The notes: generated by a model not told the origin, from the sequence alone. 64,000 bases of DNA from Haloferula sp. BvORR071 (GCF_000739615.1 NZ_BATP01000040.1:110433-174432); one strand, 5' to 3'; positions 34,705 through 43,059 are shown, counted from the stretch's first letter. Numbers and translations are program-made.

Positions 34705-34735
34705 CAGGGCGAAATTTTCACGCCCTGTCCTTTTT
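34705..34735 (+). terminator. Intrinsic terminator after the beta-propeller gene
   Basis: Stem CAGGGCG (34705-34711), nine-base loop, CGCCCTG (34721-34727), then TCC and TTTTT (34731-34735). It lies about 45 bases after the stop. Confidence 0.8.
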
Positions 34736-34826
34736 GCGTACCGCCGTCCGTCGGTGTATTGAACCGGGCTGCCGATTGGCCCGGAAATTCCCTCATTCAA
34801 AAGCACTCCTCCAATCCAAGGAAACC

Positions 34827-35264
34827 ATGAGCACCACCGCCACCGCCGCTGCCCCGATCACCGTCCAGAAGCTGTTCGTCAATCTCCCCGTGAAGGACGT
34901 CCAGGCCTCGGTCGCCTTCTTCACAGCCCTCGGCTTCAGCGTCGACCCGAACTTCTGCGGTGAAGGCGGCGCCAGCATCTCCATCAACCCGCAGCTCACC
35001 GCGATGCTGCTCAGCCATGAGATGTTCCGCAACTTTGCTCCGGGCGGGATCGCGGACACCAGCAAGGTCAACGAAGTTCTGCTGACCCTGCAGCTTGAAT
35101 CACGCGAGCAGGTCGATGAGATCGTGCGCCGCGCCCGGGCTGCCGGCGGCACCACTCATGGTGAGCCGACCGATCACGGCTTCATGTATGATCACGACTT
35201 CATCGATCTGGACGGGCACGGCTGGGGCGTCTGCTGCATGAGCGGCACGCCGTCGCAGGGGTGA
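34827..35264 (+). CDS. VOC (glyoxalase/bleomycin-resistance) superfamily protein
   Basis: A 145-residue protein with the VOC fold: KLFVNLPVKDVQASVAFFTALGF at the start and FIDLDGHGWGV near the end. The usual metal-ligand Glu of the final strand is Gly here (WGVCC), so it is likely a non-glyoxalase member, such as a binding or isomerase-like protein. No signal peptide. ATG 34827 follows an AAGGA-like site. It is alone on the plus strand and converges on the Gfo/Idh/MocA gene across a repeat. Confidence 0.9.
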   Translation: MSTTATAAAPITVQKLFVNLPVKDVQASVAFFTALGFSVDPNFCGEGGASISINPQLTAMLLSHEMFRNFAPGGIADTSKVNEVLLTLQLESREQVDEIVRRARAAGGTTHGEPTDHGFMYDHDFIDLDGHGWGVCCMSGTPSQG

Positions 35265-35320
35265 GGGGGCGCCAAGCTCCTGCTTCGCCGGGAGACGCGG
35301 GAATTGCGACATGAAAGCCT

Positions 35321-35380
35321 CCAAGGTCGGCCCTTCAGGGGCCAACCTTGGGCTATATGAGGAAACGGCCTTCGCCGTTT
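35321..35380 (+). repeat. Dispersed palindromic repeat family A, short copy
   Basis: Retains the CCAAGGT (35321-35327) / ACCTTGG (35345-35351) pair and the GGGCTATATGAGG core, and ends in hairpin AAACGGC-CTTC-GCCGTTT (35363-35380), which can act as a terminator on the plus strand. The first palindrome of the family is missing. It sits between the convergent VOC gene and the Gfo/Idh/MocA gene. Confidence 0.75.
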
Positions 35381-35382
35381 TG

Positions 35383-36762
35383 TTAGATCCATCCCGCGCG
35401 GTTATTCCGCTTCACAAACTGCGCGGCTTGCGGGCAGTTCGGGCTCTTCATATTCGGCCCGTCCCATTCCATCTTCACGCCCTCACCCACGCGCAGGGCG
35501 ATGCAGCCTAACAGGATGATCTCGGTCAGGTAGGCGGAGATGTCGAAGTTCGAGTAAGCGGGGGCGCCGCCCTTCATCATGTCGAACCACTCCTGGTTGT
35601 GACCGGGGGAGCGGGGGATGGACATCGGGATTGCCTTGGCGGCTTCGTGCTCGTCGCCCTTGGTGAAGCCCTTCTCGCCTTTCAGCTGGAGGAAGAACTG
35701 GCCACCGTAGTCGTCCGGCGAGAACAGGGTGCCCTTGTCACCGATGATCAGGGCTCCGCTCTCCGGCATCTTGCCGGCCATGGCGACGACGTCCTTCACG
35801 ATCCCGGGGTAGGGGCGCAGCGGCTTGAAGTCGACATTCGGCGCGCCGTCGTACCACCAGAACTTGAGCGGCGGCAGGCCCTCGCGCTCGGGGAATTCGA
35901 AGCGGATGCGCGAGGTGAGGGGATAGGTTTCGCTGTAGATGCGCGAGGCCATCTCGCACTCGACCGCGGTGGGGTAGCCGAGCTTCAGCGCGCGGAAGGG
36001 CATGTTCACCGTGTGGCAGGCCATATCGCCCAGCGCGCCGGTACCGAAGTCCGTCCAGCCCCGCCACGCGAAGGCATGGTAGGCACCTTCCACGTAGGGG
36101 CGCAGGGCCGCGGGCCCAAGCCAGAGATCCCAGTTCAGGTAATCCGGCACCGGATCGTTCTTCGGCGAGCGGTCCATGCCCTGCGGCCAGATCGGCCGGT
36201 TGCTCCACACGTGGAGTTCCTGCGGCGCGCCGATCACGCCGCCCTGCACCACTTCCACCGCGCGGCGCAGACCATCGCCGGCGCTGCCCTGGTTGCCCAT
36301 CTGGGTCGCCAGCTTCTTCTCGCTGGCCAAGCGGCGCAGTTCGCGGGCTTCCCACACGGTCTGGGTCAGTGGCTTCTGGCAATAGATGTGCTTGCCCATG
36401 CCCAGCGCCATCATCGCGGCTGCACCGTGCATGTGGTCGGGGCCGGAGATGGTGACCGCATCGATGGAGGATTCCAACTCCTTGAGCATCTGGCGGAAGT
36501 CCGAGAACTTCTTCGCCTCGGGGAATTTCTGCGCCTTCTTGGCGAGGTTACGGGCGTCCACGTCGCAGAGACCGACGATCTGCCCGCCACACTTCGCGGA
36601 ATCGTCCACATCGCTGTCGCCCTTACCGGCCACGCCGATGCAGGCGATGCTGATGCGGCTGTTCAGGTTTTGGCCGCGGACAATGGCCGGGAAACCGAGG
36701 ATCCCGCCGGCGGCGAGACCGGTGCGCTGGAGGAATTGGCGACGTTGGAGTGAGGATGGCAT
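35383..36762 (-). CDS. Tat-exported Gfo/Idh/MocA family oxidoreductase
   Basis: A 459-residue NAD(P)-dependent oxidoreductase with a twin-arginine signal (QRRQFLQRTGLAAGGILG). The N-terminal Rossmann domain reads ISIACIGVAGKGDSD, then IVGLCDVDARNLAKKA; the catalytic lysine region is KHIYCQKPLTQT (K-P where the family has E-K-P). The C-terminal alpha/beta domain is typical of sugar-modifying enzymes. The start at 36762 is the first Met giving the Tat motif. Exported members are very numerous in this phylum and act on sugars or cyclitols in the periplasm; the substrate is not known. Ends in repeat family A. Confidence 0.92.
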   Translation of the reverse strand: MPSSLQRRQFLQRTGLAAGGILGFPAIVRGQNLNSRISIACIGVAGKGDSDVDDSAKCGGQIVGLCDVDARNLAKKAQKFPEAKKFSDFRQMLKELESSIDAVTISGPDHMHGAAAMMALGMGKHIYCQKPLTQTVWEARELRRLASEKKLATQMGNQGSAGDGLRRAVEVVQGGVIGAPQELHVWSNRPIWPQGMDRSPKNDPVPDYLNWDLWLGPAALRPYVEGAYHAFAWRGWTDFGTGALGDMACHTVNMPFRALKLGYPTAVECEMASRIYSETYPLTSRIRFEFPEREGLPPLKFWWYDGAPNVDFKPLRPYPGIVKDVVAMAGKMPESGALIIGDKGTLFSPDDYGGQFFLQLKGEKGFTKGDEHEAAKAIPMSIPRSPGHNQEWFDMMKGGAPAYSNFDISAYLTEIILLGCIALRVGEGVKMEWDGPNMKSPNCPQAAQFVKRNNRAGWI

Positions 36763-36974
36763 GGCGTAAGGTCGATTCGGGGTTTCAGGTGATTCGGGCG
36801 GATACCTCGTTTGAGTGGTGCGTCTTTCGTCCGGATTTTCCGCCAATCGGATTGCTGGGCGGTCGAGGTGCATGCCAATGCTTGGATTGATTCTCACGAT
36901 ATTCCCGCCGTGGATATCGAATGAGTGAGTGGAAGGGTTTCTGGCAAGCTGATGCCGATCAGCCCTTCTGAATC

Positions 36975-37325
36975 ATGAGTATTTCTGCCTCCGAGCCGTC
37001 CTCCTTGCGAAAGCAGCCCTCGATCCTTCCCTTGGCGATTAGCGCCGCCGTCTTCACCTCCCTTTGCTGGGTGCCAGGCCTCATCGCTGGTCCGGATAGT
37101 CTAAGCCGGATGTCGATCTGCGGCTTCCTTCCCCGTGCCGAGTGGAAGGAAGTGGGGCATTTTACCGGTGGATTGCTGTTTCCTCCGCTCGTTGCGGTCG
37201 TGATGGCGATACAAGCTGCTGTCTTCCGCTCAAGATGTCTCGTGTCCTGCGTCTTCCTGATGCCATTGGTCGGTTTCGGGCTCTTCATCCTCCGCTGCTG
37301 GGGCGGGATGGGTGCATTCCGTTAG
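36975..37325 (+). CDS. Hypothetical membrane protein
   Basis: A 116-residue protein with three membrane helices (ILPLAISAAVFTSLCWVPGLI; LLFPPLVAVVMAIQAAVF; CLVSCVFLMPLVGFGLFIL). The short soluble loop between helices one and two contains FLPRAEWKEVGHF. No family is recognised. It reads divergently from the Gfo/Idh/MocA gene and ends six bases before the amidohydrolase start at 37331, so the two may be cotranscribed. Confidence 0.6.
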   Translation: MSISASEPSSLRKQPSILPLAISAAVFTSLCWVPGLIAGPDSLSRMSICGFLPRAEWKEVGHFTGGLLFPPLVAVVMAIQAAVFRSRCLVSCVFLMPLVGFGLFILRCWGGMGAFR

Positions 37326-37330
37326 GAGCG

Positions 37331-38449
37331 ATGGATTCCCTCTGGACGGCCCGCCACTCCGGGTTGAAACAGATATCGATGCCAGAGCCCGGGAAGAGCG
37401 GTGGATTGTCCCTGATCGATTGCGACGTGCACTGCGTGCCGCTGCATTCGGATGAGATCGTCTCACGGCTGCCCGCCTACTTCCGGACCCTGGGGCTATC
37501 TTTGCCCGGTGGTCCCGGCCTACCGCATCCCACCGGCGTGCGTCGGGTGGATGCCCGCGGGCCGAATGGCGAGCCGGCGGGCTCCCTGCCCGAGTTGATG
37601 CGCGAGCAATTGCTGGATCCCTTCGGCGTGGACTTCGCGGTGCTGATCGAGGCGAAGTTTCTCACGGTGGGGGTGATGCCGGACACGCATTTCGGCAATG
37701 CCATCGCCAGTGCCCACAACGACTGGCTGCGGGAGAAGTGGCTACCCGCCGATCCGCGCTTCCTCGGCAGCATGATCGTCAATCCCTTGGACCCAGAGGC
37801 TGCCGCCAAGGAGATCCGGCGCGTGGCCGGCTCGGAGCGGATCGTGCAAGTGGTGATGACCAGCGCGACGCGAATCCCCTTGGGCGACAAGTTCTATTGG
37901 CCGATCTATGAGGCAGCCTGCGAAGCCGGTTATCCTGTGGCCGTGCACCCCGGTGCGGAGGGCAAGGGCGTGGCCGGCGCCTTCACCGCGGGTTTCCCTT
38001 CCAGCTATCTGGAGTGGCACACGAACTTGCCGCAGAACTTCATGGCCCAGCTCACCAGCCTGCTCACCCGAGGTGCCATGAGCCAGTTCCCGGAGCTCCG
38101 CTTCGTCATGGTTGAGGGTGGCTTCGGCTGGGTTCCCCACCTGCTCTGGCGCTTGGACAAGAATTGGAAGGGCCTGCGCTCGACCGTCCCCTGGCTCGAC
38201 CGAGCGCCCAGCGAGTATGTATTGGACCGCGTCCGCTTCACCTCGCAACCGGTCGAGGAACCCGAGTCCAGCGACCAGCTCCTCGAACTCCTGCACATGA
38301 TGCACGCGGAGCGCACCCTGATGTTCTCCAGCGACTATCCCCACTGGGACAATGACTCCCCGCACCGGGCCTTCCCCAAGAAGCTTCCGGACGAACTCAA
38401 GCAACGCATCTTCTGGAAGAACGCCGCGGAGCTTTACCGTCTCATTTAG
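37331..38449 (+). CDS. Amidohydrolase family 2 protein
   Basis: A 372-residue metal-dependent hydrolase or decarboxylase of the ACMSD-like TIM-barrel family. The N-terminal metal site appears as LIDCDVHCVPLHSDE, with His in AVHPGAEG, RFVMVEGGFGWVPHLLWRLD and the C-terminal FSSDYPHWDNDSP Asp motif. Similar proteins act on aromatic or dihydroxy carboxylic acids. The start is either the ATG at 37331 or the one at 37379, which begins just before the conserved metal motif; 37331 is listed because it lies close to the preceding gene. The Rieske gene 210 bases downstream is a plausible partner in aromatic ring metabolism. Confidence 0.88.
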   Translation: MDSLWTARHSGLKQISMPEPGKSGGLSLIDCDVHCVPLHSDEIVSRLPAYFRTLGLSLPGGPGLPHPTGVRRVDARGPNGEPAGSLPELMREQLLDPFGVDFAVLIEAKFLTVGVMPDTHFGNAIASAHNDWLREKWLPADPRFLGSMIVNPLDPEAAAKEIRRVAGSERIVQVVMTSATRIPLGDKFYWPIYEAACEAGYPVAVHPGAEGKGVAGAFTAGFPSSYLEWHTNLPQNFMAQLTSLLTRGAMSQFPELRFVMVEGGFGWVPHLLWRLDKNWKGLRSTVPWLDRAPSEYVLDRVRFTSQPVEEPESSDQLLELLHMMHAERTLMFSSDYPHWDNDSPHRAFPKKLPDELKQRIFWKNAAELYRLI

Positions 38450-38470
38450 GACCAGGATGAAACGGCATTT

Positions 38471-38651
38471 GGAGTGCGGTGGCTCGACACCGCTTTGGCT
38501 GCGGGGGGGGCTTTGATTCGATCCCTTCGTGTCCGCCTTACGCAGCGTCGGCGAAGCGCTCACCGCGAAGCCCACTCACCGCCAATCCGTAGCCGTCCAC
38601 GCTAAAACATCGCCGACCCCAAGCCAAAGCGGTGTCGTGCCACCGCACTCC
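38471..38651. repeat. Palindromic element family P, complete copy
   Basis: A 181-bp element bounded by 30-bp inverted ends that match at 29 of 30 positions: GGAGTGCGGTGGC to GCTTTGGCT at 38471-38500, and the reverse complement at 38622-38651. It lies between the amidohydrolase and Rieske genes and stops nine bases before the Rieske ATG. A second, incomplete copy begins at 63860 with the same 30-bp end. It encodes nothing. Confidence 0.9.
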
Positions 38652-38659
38652 ATAAGCCC

Positions 38660-39052
38660 ATGCCCGAGAAGCGCCCCATCGTGATTTGTCCCGCCGCCGA
38701 GTTTCCGCCCGGCGAGCGCCGCATCGTCGATGCCGGCGACGGCCGCTCAATCGGCGTCTTCAATGTCCACGGCAAGTACTATGCCCTTCGTAATCTCTGC
38801 CCGCACGAAGGAGCCGAACTCTGCCGCGGCCTGATCACCGGCATGAATGAAACATCGGAGGTCGGAGAATTCCGCTGGGGCAGGGAAGGGGAGATCCTGC
38901 GTTGTCCCTGGCACGGCTGGGAGTTCGACATCCTCACCGGCCGCTCCGTCTTCAACCCCAACCAGGTCCGCGTCGCCACCTACGAGACCACCGTCGTCGA
39001 ATCCTTCGAAGTCGGCGTGGACGAGGGCGGGATGGTCACGGTGCTGGTGTGA
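38660..39052 (+). CDS. Rieske (2Fe-2S) ferredoxin-type protein
   Basis: A 130-residue soluble Rieske protein. It has the two ligand motifs in order, LCPHEGAE (C-x-H) and RCPWHGWEF (C-x-x-H), about 36 residues apart, which is longer than usual. Such proteins pass electrons to aromatic-ring oxygenases or act as small electron carriers. There is no signal peptide. The start is only nine bases downstream of the palindromic element, so little room remains for a promoter or Shine-Dalgarno site. The amidohydrolase gene upstream makes an aromatic-degradation role plausible. Confidence 0.93.
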   Translation: MPEKRPIVICPAAEFPPGERRIVDAGDGRSIGVFNVHGKYYALRNLCPHEGAELCRGLITGMNETSEVGEFRWGREGEILRCPWHGWEFDILTGRSVFNPNQVRVATYETTVVESFEVGVDEGGMVTVLV

Positions 39053-39078
39053 AGGGTACCCACCCAGAACAGGAAGAA

Positions 39079-39166
39079 ACCGCGGATAGCACGGATAGCG
39101 CGGATGAAAATGTAACTTCTGACGAAGTCGGATTCATACATCCGCGATATCCGAGTTATCCGTGGT
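39079..39166. repeat. Inverted repeat with a 9-bp tandem period in each arm
   Basis: Arm one (39079-39106) and arm two (39139-39166) are 28 bp each and match at 24 positions when one is reversed. Arm one itself contains three CGGAT units at a period of nine (CGCGGATAG, CACGGATAG, CGCGGATGA). It lies between the Rieske gene and the ABC gene. Repeats of this ACGGATA type are known between genes in many bacteria. Confidence 0.75.
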
Positions 39167-39234
39167 CAAGTCCAACGGCTTCGGCGTGTCGGAAAAAGCT
39201 CGCCATCTTCGTCGGCCTTGGTCGCGATGGGCGC

Positions 39235-40020
39235 GTGCAGGAGCCTTTCCTCGAAATCCGGAACGCCACCGTCTGGCGCGGCGAGACCGCCGCGTTGCGC
39301 GATTTTTCCCTGACCCTCAGCCACGGCGAGAGTGTCGCCATCCTCGGCCCCAATGGCGCGGGCAAGAGCACCCTGCTGAAGCTCCTGACCGGTGAGGTCC
39401 GTCCGGAGGCGGATCCGCGCACGGTCTGCCGTCTCTTCGGGGAGGATCTCTGGTCGCTGGAGGAGCTCCGCCACCGCATCGGCGTGGTCATGCCGGAGGA
39501 CGTTGCCCGCTTCCACCCGGAGGAAGTGGCACATGACGTGGTGCTGTCCTCCTTGCGCGGCGCCTTCGGCCGCACCCGCGACATGCGCTTCAGCTCGAAG
39601 GAAAAGGCCGCCGCGGATCAGGCGATTGCCCGCCTCGGCATCACCGCGCTGGCTGGACGCGATTTCGGCACCCTGTCCTCCGGCGAGCGCCGCCGCTTTC
39701 TGATCGCCCGCGCCTTGGTCCATGACCCGCAAGTGCTGGTGCTCGACGAGCCCTCGACCGCCCTCGATTTCGCGGCCGCCCTCAGCCTGGTTGCTGCCCT
39801 TCGCGAGCTCGCGGCCAGCGGCCACACGCTGGTGCTGGTGACCCACCATCCCGGCGAGATCCCGCCGGAGATCGGCTGGGCCATTCTGCTAGACCGTGGC
39901 CGCATCGTGGCCGATGGTCCGAAGCGCCGGGTGCTTACTGCGCCGGCCCTGAGTGAACTTTTCGGCCTGCCGCTCGCGGTTTCGTGGGCGGGCGGTTGGT
40001 GCGGGGTAAAACCGGCGTGA
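39235..40020 (+). CDS. ABC transporter ATP-binding protein
   Basis: A 261-residue ATPase of the iron-siderophore/ModF-like type. Walker A is GPNGAGKST (residues 38-46), the signature is LSSGERRR, Walker B is VLVLDEPSTALD, and the H-loop is LVTHHPGEI. The start is taken as the GTG at 39235, giving MQEPFLEIRNATVWRG; the frame is open far upstream, but that region includes an inverted repeat. No permease or binding protein gene adjoins it, so either the partners lie elsewhere or it works alone as an ABC-F-like or regulatory ATPase. It has a single ATPase domain, which argues against ABC-F. Confidence 0.88.
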   Translation: MQEPFLEIRNATVWRGETAALRDFSLTLSHGESVAILGPNGAGKSTLLKLLTGEVRPEADPRTVCRLFGEDLWSLEELRHRIGVVMPEDVARFHPEEVAHDVVLSSLRGAFGRTRDMRFSSKEKAAADQAIARLGITALAGRDFGTLSSGERRRFLIARALVHDPQVLVLDEPSTALDFAAALSLVAALRELAASGHTLVLVTHHPGEIPPEIGWAILLDRGRIVADGPKRRVLTAPALSELFGLPLAVSWAGGWCGVKPA

Positions 40021-40133
40021 AATGACAAGTATCCTTGTACATTTGCTTAGCCTCTCGGGGGTTTAGTTCGAATCCTTACCTTTTCCCCTTTTTTAAGCTG
40101 GAGCGCCGGAGCCAGTCGCTTAGCAAGTAATTT

Positions 40134-41393
40134 GTGAAAAGGACTACCACACTTGGGCTTCTAGCCTCCCTCCTCATGGTCCCTGCGCTTCACGCCGGGG
40201 AGATGCGTATCTGGACCTCACGCAAAGGCGGCACCCTCGAAGCTGAATTGCTTCGTGCCGACGACACCAATGCCACCCTCCTGACCAAGGAGCGGAAGGA
40301 GACGCTGGTGCCGCTCGCCGACCTCAGCATCGCCGACCGCCAGTTCATGGTCGAGAACACCGGCGCCGATCTCAAGATCCTGGCCCTCGGTGAAGTCGGC
40401 AAACCGGAGCTTCAGGTCAAATTCGATTCATCTTCCTTCAAGAAGCTCAAGACCAGCAACCTGACCTTCAGCGACGAGAGCGAGAGCGACTTTGAGTTGA
40501 TGGAGACCGAGCACTTTCTGGTTGCTACCGCCGGCGGTGTCCGGCCGCAGGGCATCGCGGAGACCGCGGAGCGGATGTGGCACGGCATGGCCTTCCAGCA
40601 CATGAACTTCCGCCAGGATTGGGGCGACAAGCGGATGCTGATCATGATTGTGGAGAAGGACGAGGTCTACAAGAAGCTCGGTGCCTGGTACAAGACGAGC
40701 CTCAAGGAGCGCGGCAAGGACGAGGAAGCCAGCAAGGTGGCAGCGACTTGGGATAAAGCTTCGGGCCATGGTCTGGCGATGCCGGATAAGATGACGGAGA
40801 AGCACAATATCTTCCCGGAGGCCTTCCTGCTGCACGTGACCCCGGAGTCATCCCACCTCTACAAGAAGCCGATGGGACCCTTCCTGGTGAATGTGTTCGC
40901 TTCGCTGCTTCTCGACCGCCAGATGGGCAATGTCAGCTCCTTCGGTGGTGAGGGCCTGTTCGCTGTGCAGAGCGGACATTCCTTTTACAAGGAGATCTGG
41001 CTGACCGGCGAAAGCGAAACCAACTTCCTCGCCGTCGAGGGTTCGGACAACGGCACCGTCAGCCAAAAGGGCGGCTACCAGAAAGCCTCTCAATGGGCCC
41101 GCGAGCTCCGCGGCGCGGTCAAGAAAGGCGAAGTCCACTGCGAGGTGGAGTCCATGTTCAAATGGAAGGTCGAGGACCTGAAGCCGGAGAAGCTGGCGCT
41201 CGTCTACTCCTTCGGCAGCTACATGGAGAGCACCCCTGCCCGTCTGGCGAACTTCGCCGCGCTGGTCCGCCGGGTCGAAACTTCCAAGCAGATTCCCGCG
41301 CCGATTGAGGTTGCGAAGATCTTCGGCTTCGAATCCGTGGCCGACTTTGAGGCCGATTGGAAGAAGTTCATCCTCGAAGGCAATTTCAAGTGA
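40134..41393 (+). CDS. Exported SHD1-domain protein with degenerate peptidase-MA-like domain
   Basis: A 419-residue exported protein starting at GTG 40134 with a signal peptide (LGLLASLLMVPALHAG). Residues about 22-75 form an SLA1-homology (SHD1) domain: MRIWTSRKGGTLEAELL, TLLTKERKETLVPLADLS. The rest resembles DUF1570-type gluzincin peptidases (LMETEHFLVATAGG, IAETAERMWHGMAFQH, PIEVAKIFGFESVADFEADW), but no H-E-x-x-H motif is present where it is expected, so it is probably inactive and binds a substrate. It ends nine bases before the retropepsin-like gene, which shares the SHD1 domain; the two are probably one operon. Confidence 0.7.
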   Translation: MKRTTTLGLLASLLMVPALHAGEMRIWTSRKGGTLEAELLRADDTNATLLTKERKETLVPLADLSIADRQFMVENTGADLKILALGEVGKPELQVKFDSSSFKKLKTSNLTFSDESESDFELMETEHFLVATAGGVRPQGIAETAERMWHGMAFQHMNFRQDWGDKRMLIMIVEKDEVYKKLGAWYKTSLKERGKDEEASKVAATWDKASGHGLAMPDKMTEKHNIFPEAFLLHVTPESSHLYKKPMGPFLVNVFASLLLDRQMGNVSSFGGEGLFAVQSGHSFYKEIWLTGESETNFLAVEGSDNGTVSQKGGYQKASQWARELRGAVKKGEVHCEVESMFKWKVEDLKPEKLALVYSFGSYMESTPARLANFAALVRRVETSKQIPAPIEVAKIFGFESVADFEADWKKFILEGNFK

Positions 41394-41401
41394 AGTCCGT
41401 T

Positions 41402-42841
41402 ATGAAAAGATCTCTTACCGCCGCATTCCTCCTGGCACTTGCCGCGCTCGCGCCAGCTCAGGATGCCTCACAAATCGAATTCCGGGACTTCACCGGTCCA
41501 GATGGCAAAGTCATTCAAGCCGCCGTTGTCGATAAGAACGACACCGCAGTGATTCTGGCCTTGGCGAACGGCAAGCGCACCACGGTGCCGCTCGACAAGC
41601 TGAGCCCGGCCGACCAGGAGTACGTTACCGGCTGGAACAAGGAGAAGGCGCTCTTCCTCCAGAAGTGCCGCAATCTGCCGATTCGCCAGATGCTGGAACT
41701 GCGCGGCTACGAGCCCTTTCCCTTCACCTTCGAGAGCAACTCGATCTTCATGAAGGGCAAGCTCAACGGCACGCCAGGCAAGTTCCTGATTGATACCGGT
41801 GCGGGTACCAGCGTGATCCACATTCCCTTCGCGCAAAAGGCGAAGTGCGAGGTCGGCCCGCTCGACGAGGTCATCCGCGGGGTCGCAGGCGAAGCGAAGG
41901 CCGGCTGGTGCGATGTGCCGACCATTTCCTTCGGTGAAGCGGTGTTCAAGGGGCGCAAGATCCTTGCCACCGATCTGGCCAATGGTCTGCCCGACGGGCA
42001 ACAGCCATCGGAGGATGCGATCCTCGGTGCGGATGTGATGTCCCAGCTTGATGCCGTAATCTCCTATCCGGATCGCCTGATCTTCCTGCGCCCGGACAAG
42101 TCCGACGAGGCTGCGGTGGCTGGTGCTGCCGAGGCCAAGGAAGGCGACGAGGCGATGTCCTTCCGGATCTTCAAGACCAAGGAAAACCAGACCTACCGCG
42201 GCAATGTCGTCTCCAAGACCACCAACGTGGTGACACTGAAACTGGTGGGCGGCAAGACCGAGCAGATCCCGGTGGCCAAGCTGGTGCCGGCGGATGCCGA
42301 GTATGTGGCCAACTGGAGCGAGGCCGGCGCGATCTTCCTCAATCACTGCGGCAGCCTCACCATCCAGGAAGTGCTGGAACTCCGGAAGTATCAGTCCTTC
42401 CAGTATGAGCGCCGCGGCAACCACATCTTCGTCGATGGCACGCTCAACGACAACAAGGTGACCTACATGATCGATACCGGTGCCGATGGCACCAGCCTCG
42501 ACGTGGATGCCGCCAAGAAGTACGGCTGCGACGTGGGCCCGATGGACCAGTGGGTCTATGGTATCGGTGGCAAGGCTCCGGCCGCGATCACCACGATCCA
42601 CAAGCTGACCATGGGTGACGCGGTCATGACCAACCGCAAGATCCTGTCCTGCGACCTGATCCGCGGCACGGGGGTGGAAGACTACGTCGGTCTCTTTGGA
42701 GCCGACTTCATGCGCGAATTGGAAGCGGTGATCACCTATCGTGAGAACCGCATCTTCCTGATCCAGCGCAAGATGGTCGCCGCCGGGACCGAGCCGGAGA
42801 AGAAGGGCGGAGGCAGCAAGCTCGACGACAAGAAGAAGTAA
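41402..42841 (+). CDS. Exported protein with two SHD1-retropepsin modules
   Basis: A 479-residue exported protein with a signal peptide (SLTAAFLLALAALAPAQ). It is an internal duplication. Each half has an SHD1-like domain (FRDFTGPDGKVIQAAV with TTVPLDKLSPADQEYV; FRIFKTKENQTYRGNVV with EQIPVAKLVPADAEYV), an I-R/I-Q-x-x-LELR-Y segment, and an aspartic-protease domain with the catalytic D-T-G: FLIDTGAGTS (Asp131) and YMIDTGADGTS (Asp358). Each domain ends in a G-A-D-x-M motif. Retropepsin-like domains work as dimers, so the two halves could form one active site as in pepsin. It is a secreted protease or peptide-binding protein. A terminator follows. Confidence 0.88.
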   Translation: MKRSLTAAFLLALAALAPAQDASQIEFRDFTGPDGKVIQAAVVDKNDTAVILALANGKRTTVPLDKLSPADQEYVTGWNKEKALFLQKCRNLPIRQMLELRGYEPFPFTFESNSIFMKGKLNGTPGKFLIDTGAGTSVIHIPFAQKAKCEVGPLDEVIRGVAGEAKAGWCDVPTISFGEAVFKGRKILATDLANGLPDGQQPSEDAILGADVMSQLDAVISYPDRLIFLRPDKSDEAAVAGAAEAKEGDEAMSFRIFKTKENQTYRGNVVSKTTNVVTLKLVGGKTEQIPVAKLVPADAEYVANWSEAGAIFLNHCGSLTIQEVLELRKYQSFQYERRGNHIFVDGTLNDNKVTYMIDTGADGTSLDVDAAKKYGCDVGPMDQWVYGIGGKAPAAITTIHKLTMGDAVMTNRKILSCDLIRGTGVEDYVGLFGADFMRELEAVITYRENRIFLIQRKMVAAGTEPEKKGGGSKLDDKKK

Positions 42842-42867
42842 GTCGCCGACTACCCCTGATTGATTTT

Positions 42868-42903
42868 AGCCCCGCGAGGTCATCGGCCTTGCGGGGCTTT
42901 TTG
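42868..42903 (+). terminator. Intrinsic terminator after the retropepsin-like gene
   Basis: Stem AGCCCCGC (42868-42875) pairs with GCGGGGCT (42891-42898), followed by a T tract (TTTTTG). It is about 27 bases after the stop. Confidence 0.85.
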
Positions 42904-42944
42904 TTGGCCGGGCTTCGGACAGCCGGTAGCCGTGGCCTGGTTTC

Positions 42945-43042
42945 TCTGAGAACGGCAAAGCCGTTCCCTCCTAAAGCCCAGAGTTGGCCGGAGTCCTACC
43001 CTGGGTAAGCGGCAAAAGAATATTCAACTCTGAAGGGGTTGC
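42945..43042 (-). repeat. Dispersed palindromic repeat family A, reverse copy
   Basis: On the minus strand it reads GCAACCCCTTCAGAGTTGAA, then ACCCAGGGTAGG, CCAACTCTGGGCTT, GGAGGGAACGGCTTTGCCGTT and CTCAGA, the same order as the copies at 9468 and 18605 with a shorter middle. It lies between the convergent retropepsin-like and GH97 genes. Confidence 0.9.
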
Positions 43043-43059
43043 CGCAGGATTCGATTTGT

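Noticed and set aside
40060..40085. A tRNA-like TAGTTCGAATCC segment at about 40066
   Set aside because: The bases on each side do not form a T stem, and no acceptor or anticodon stem is present. It is a chance match to the T loop.
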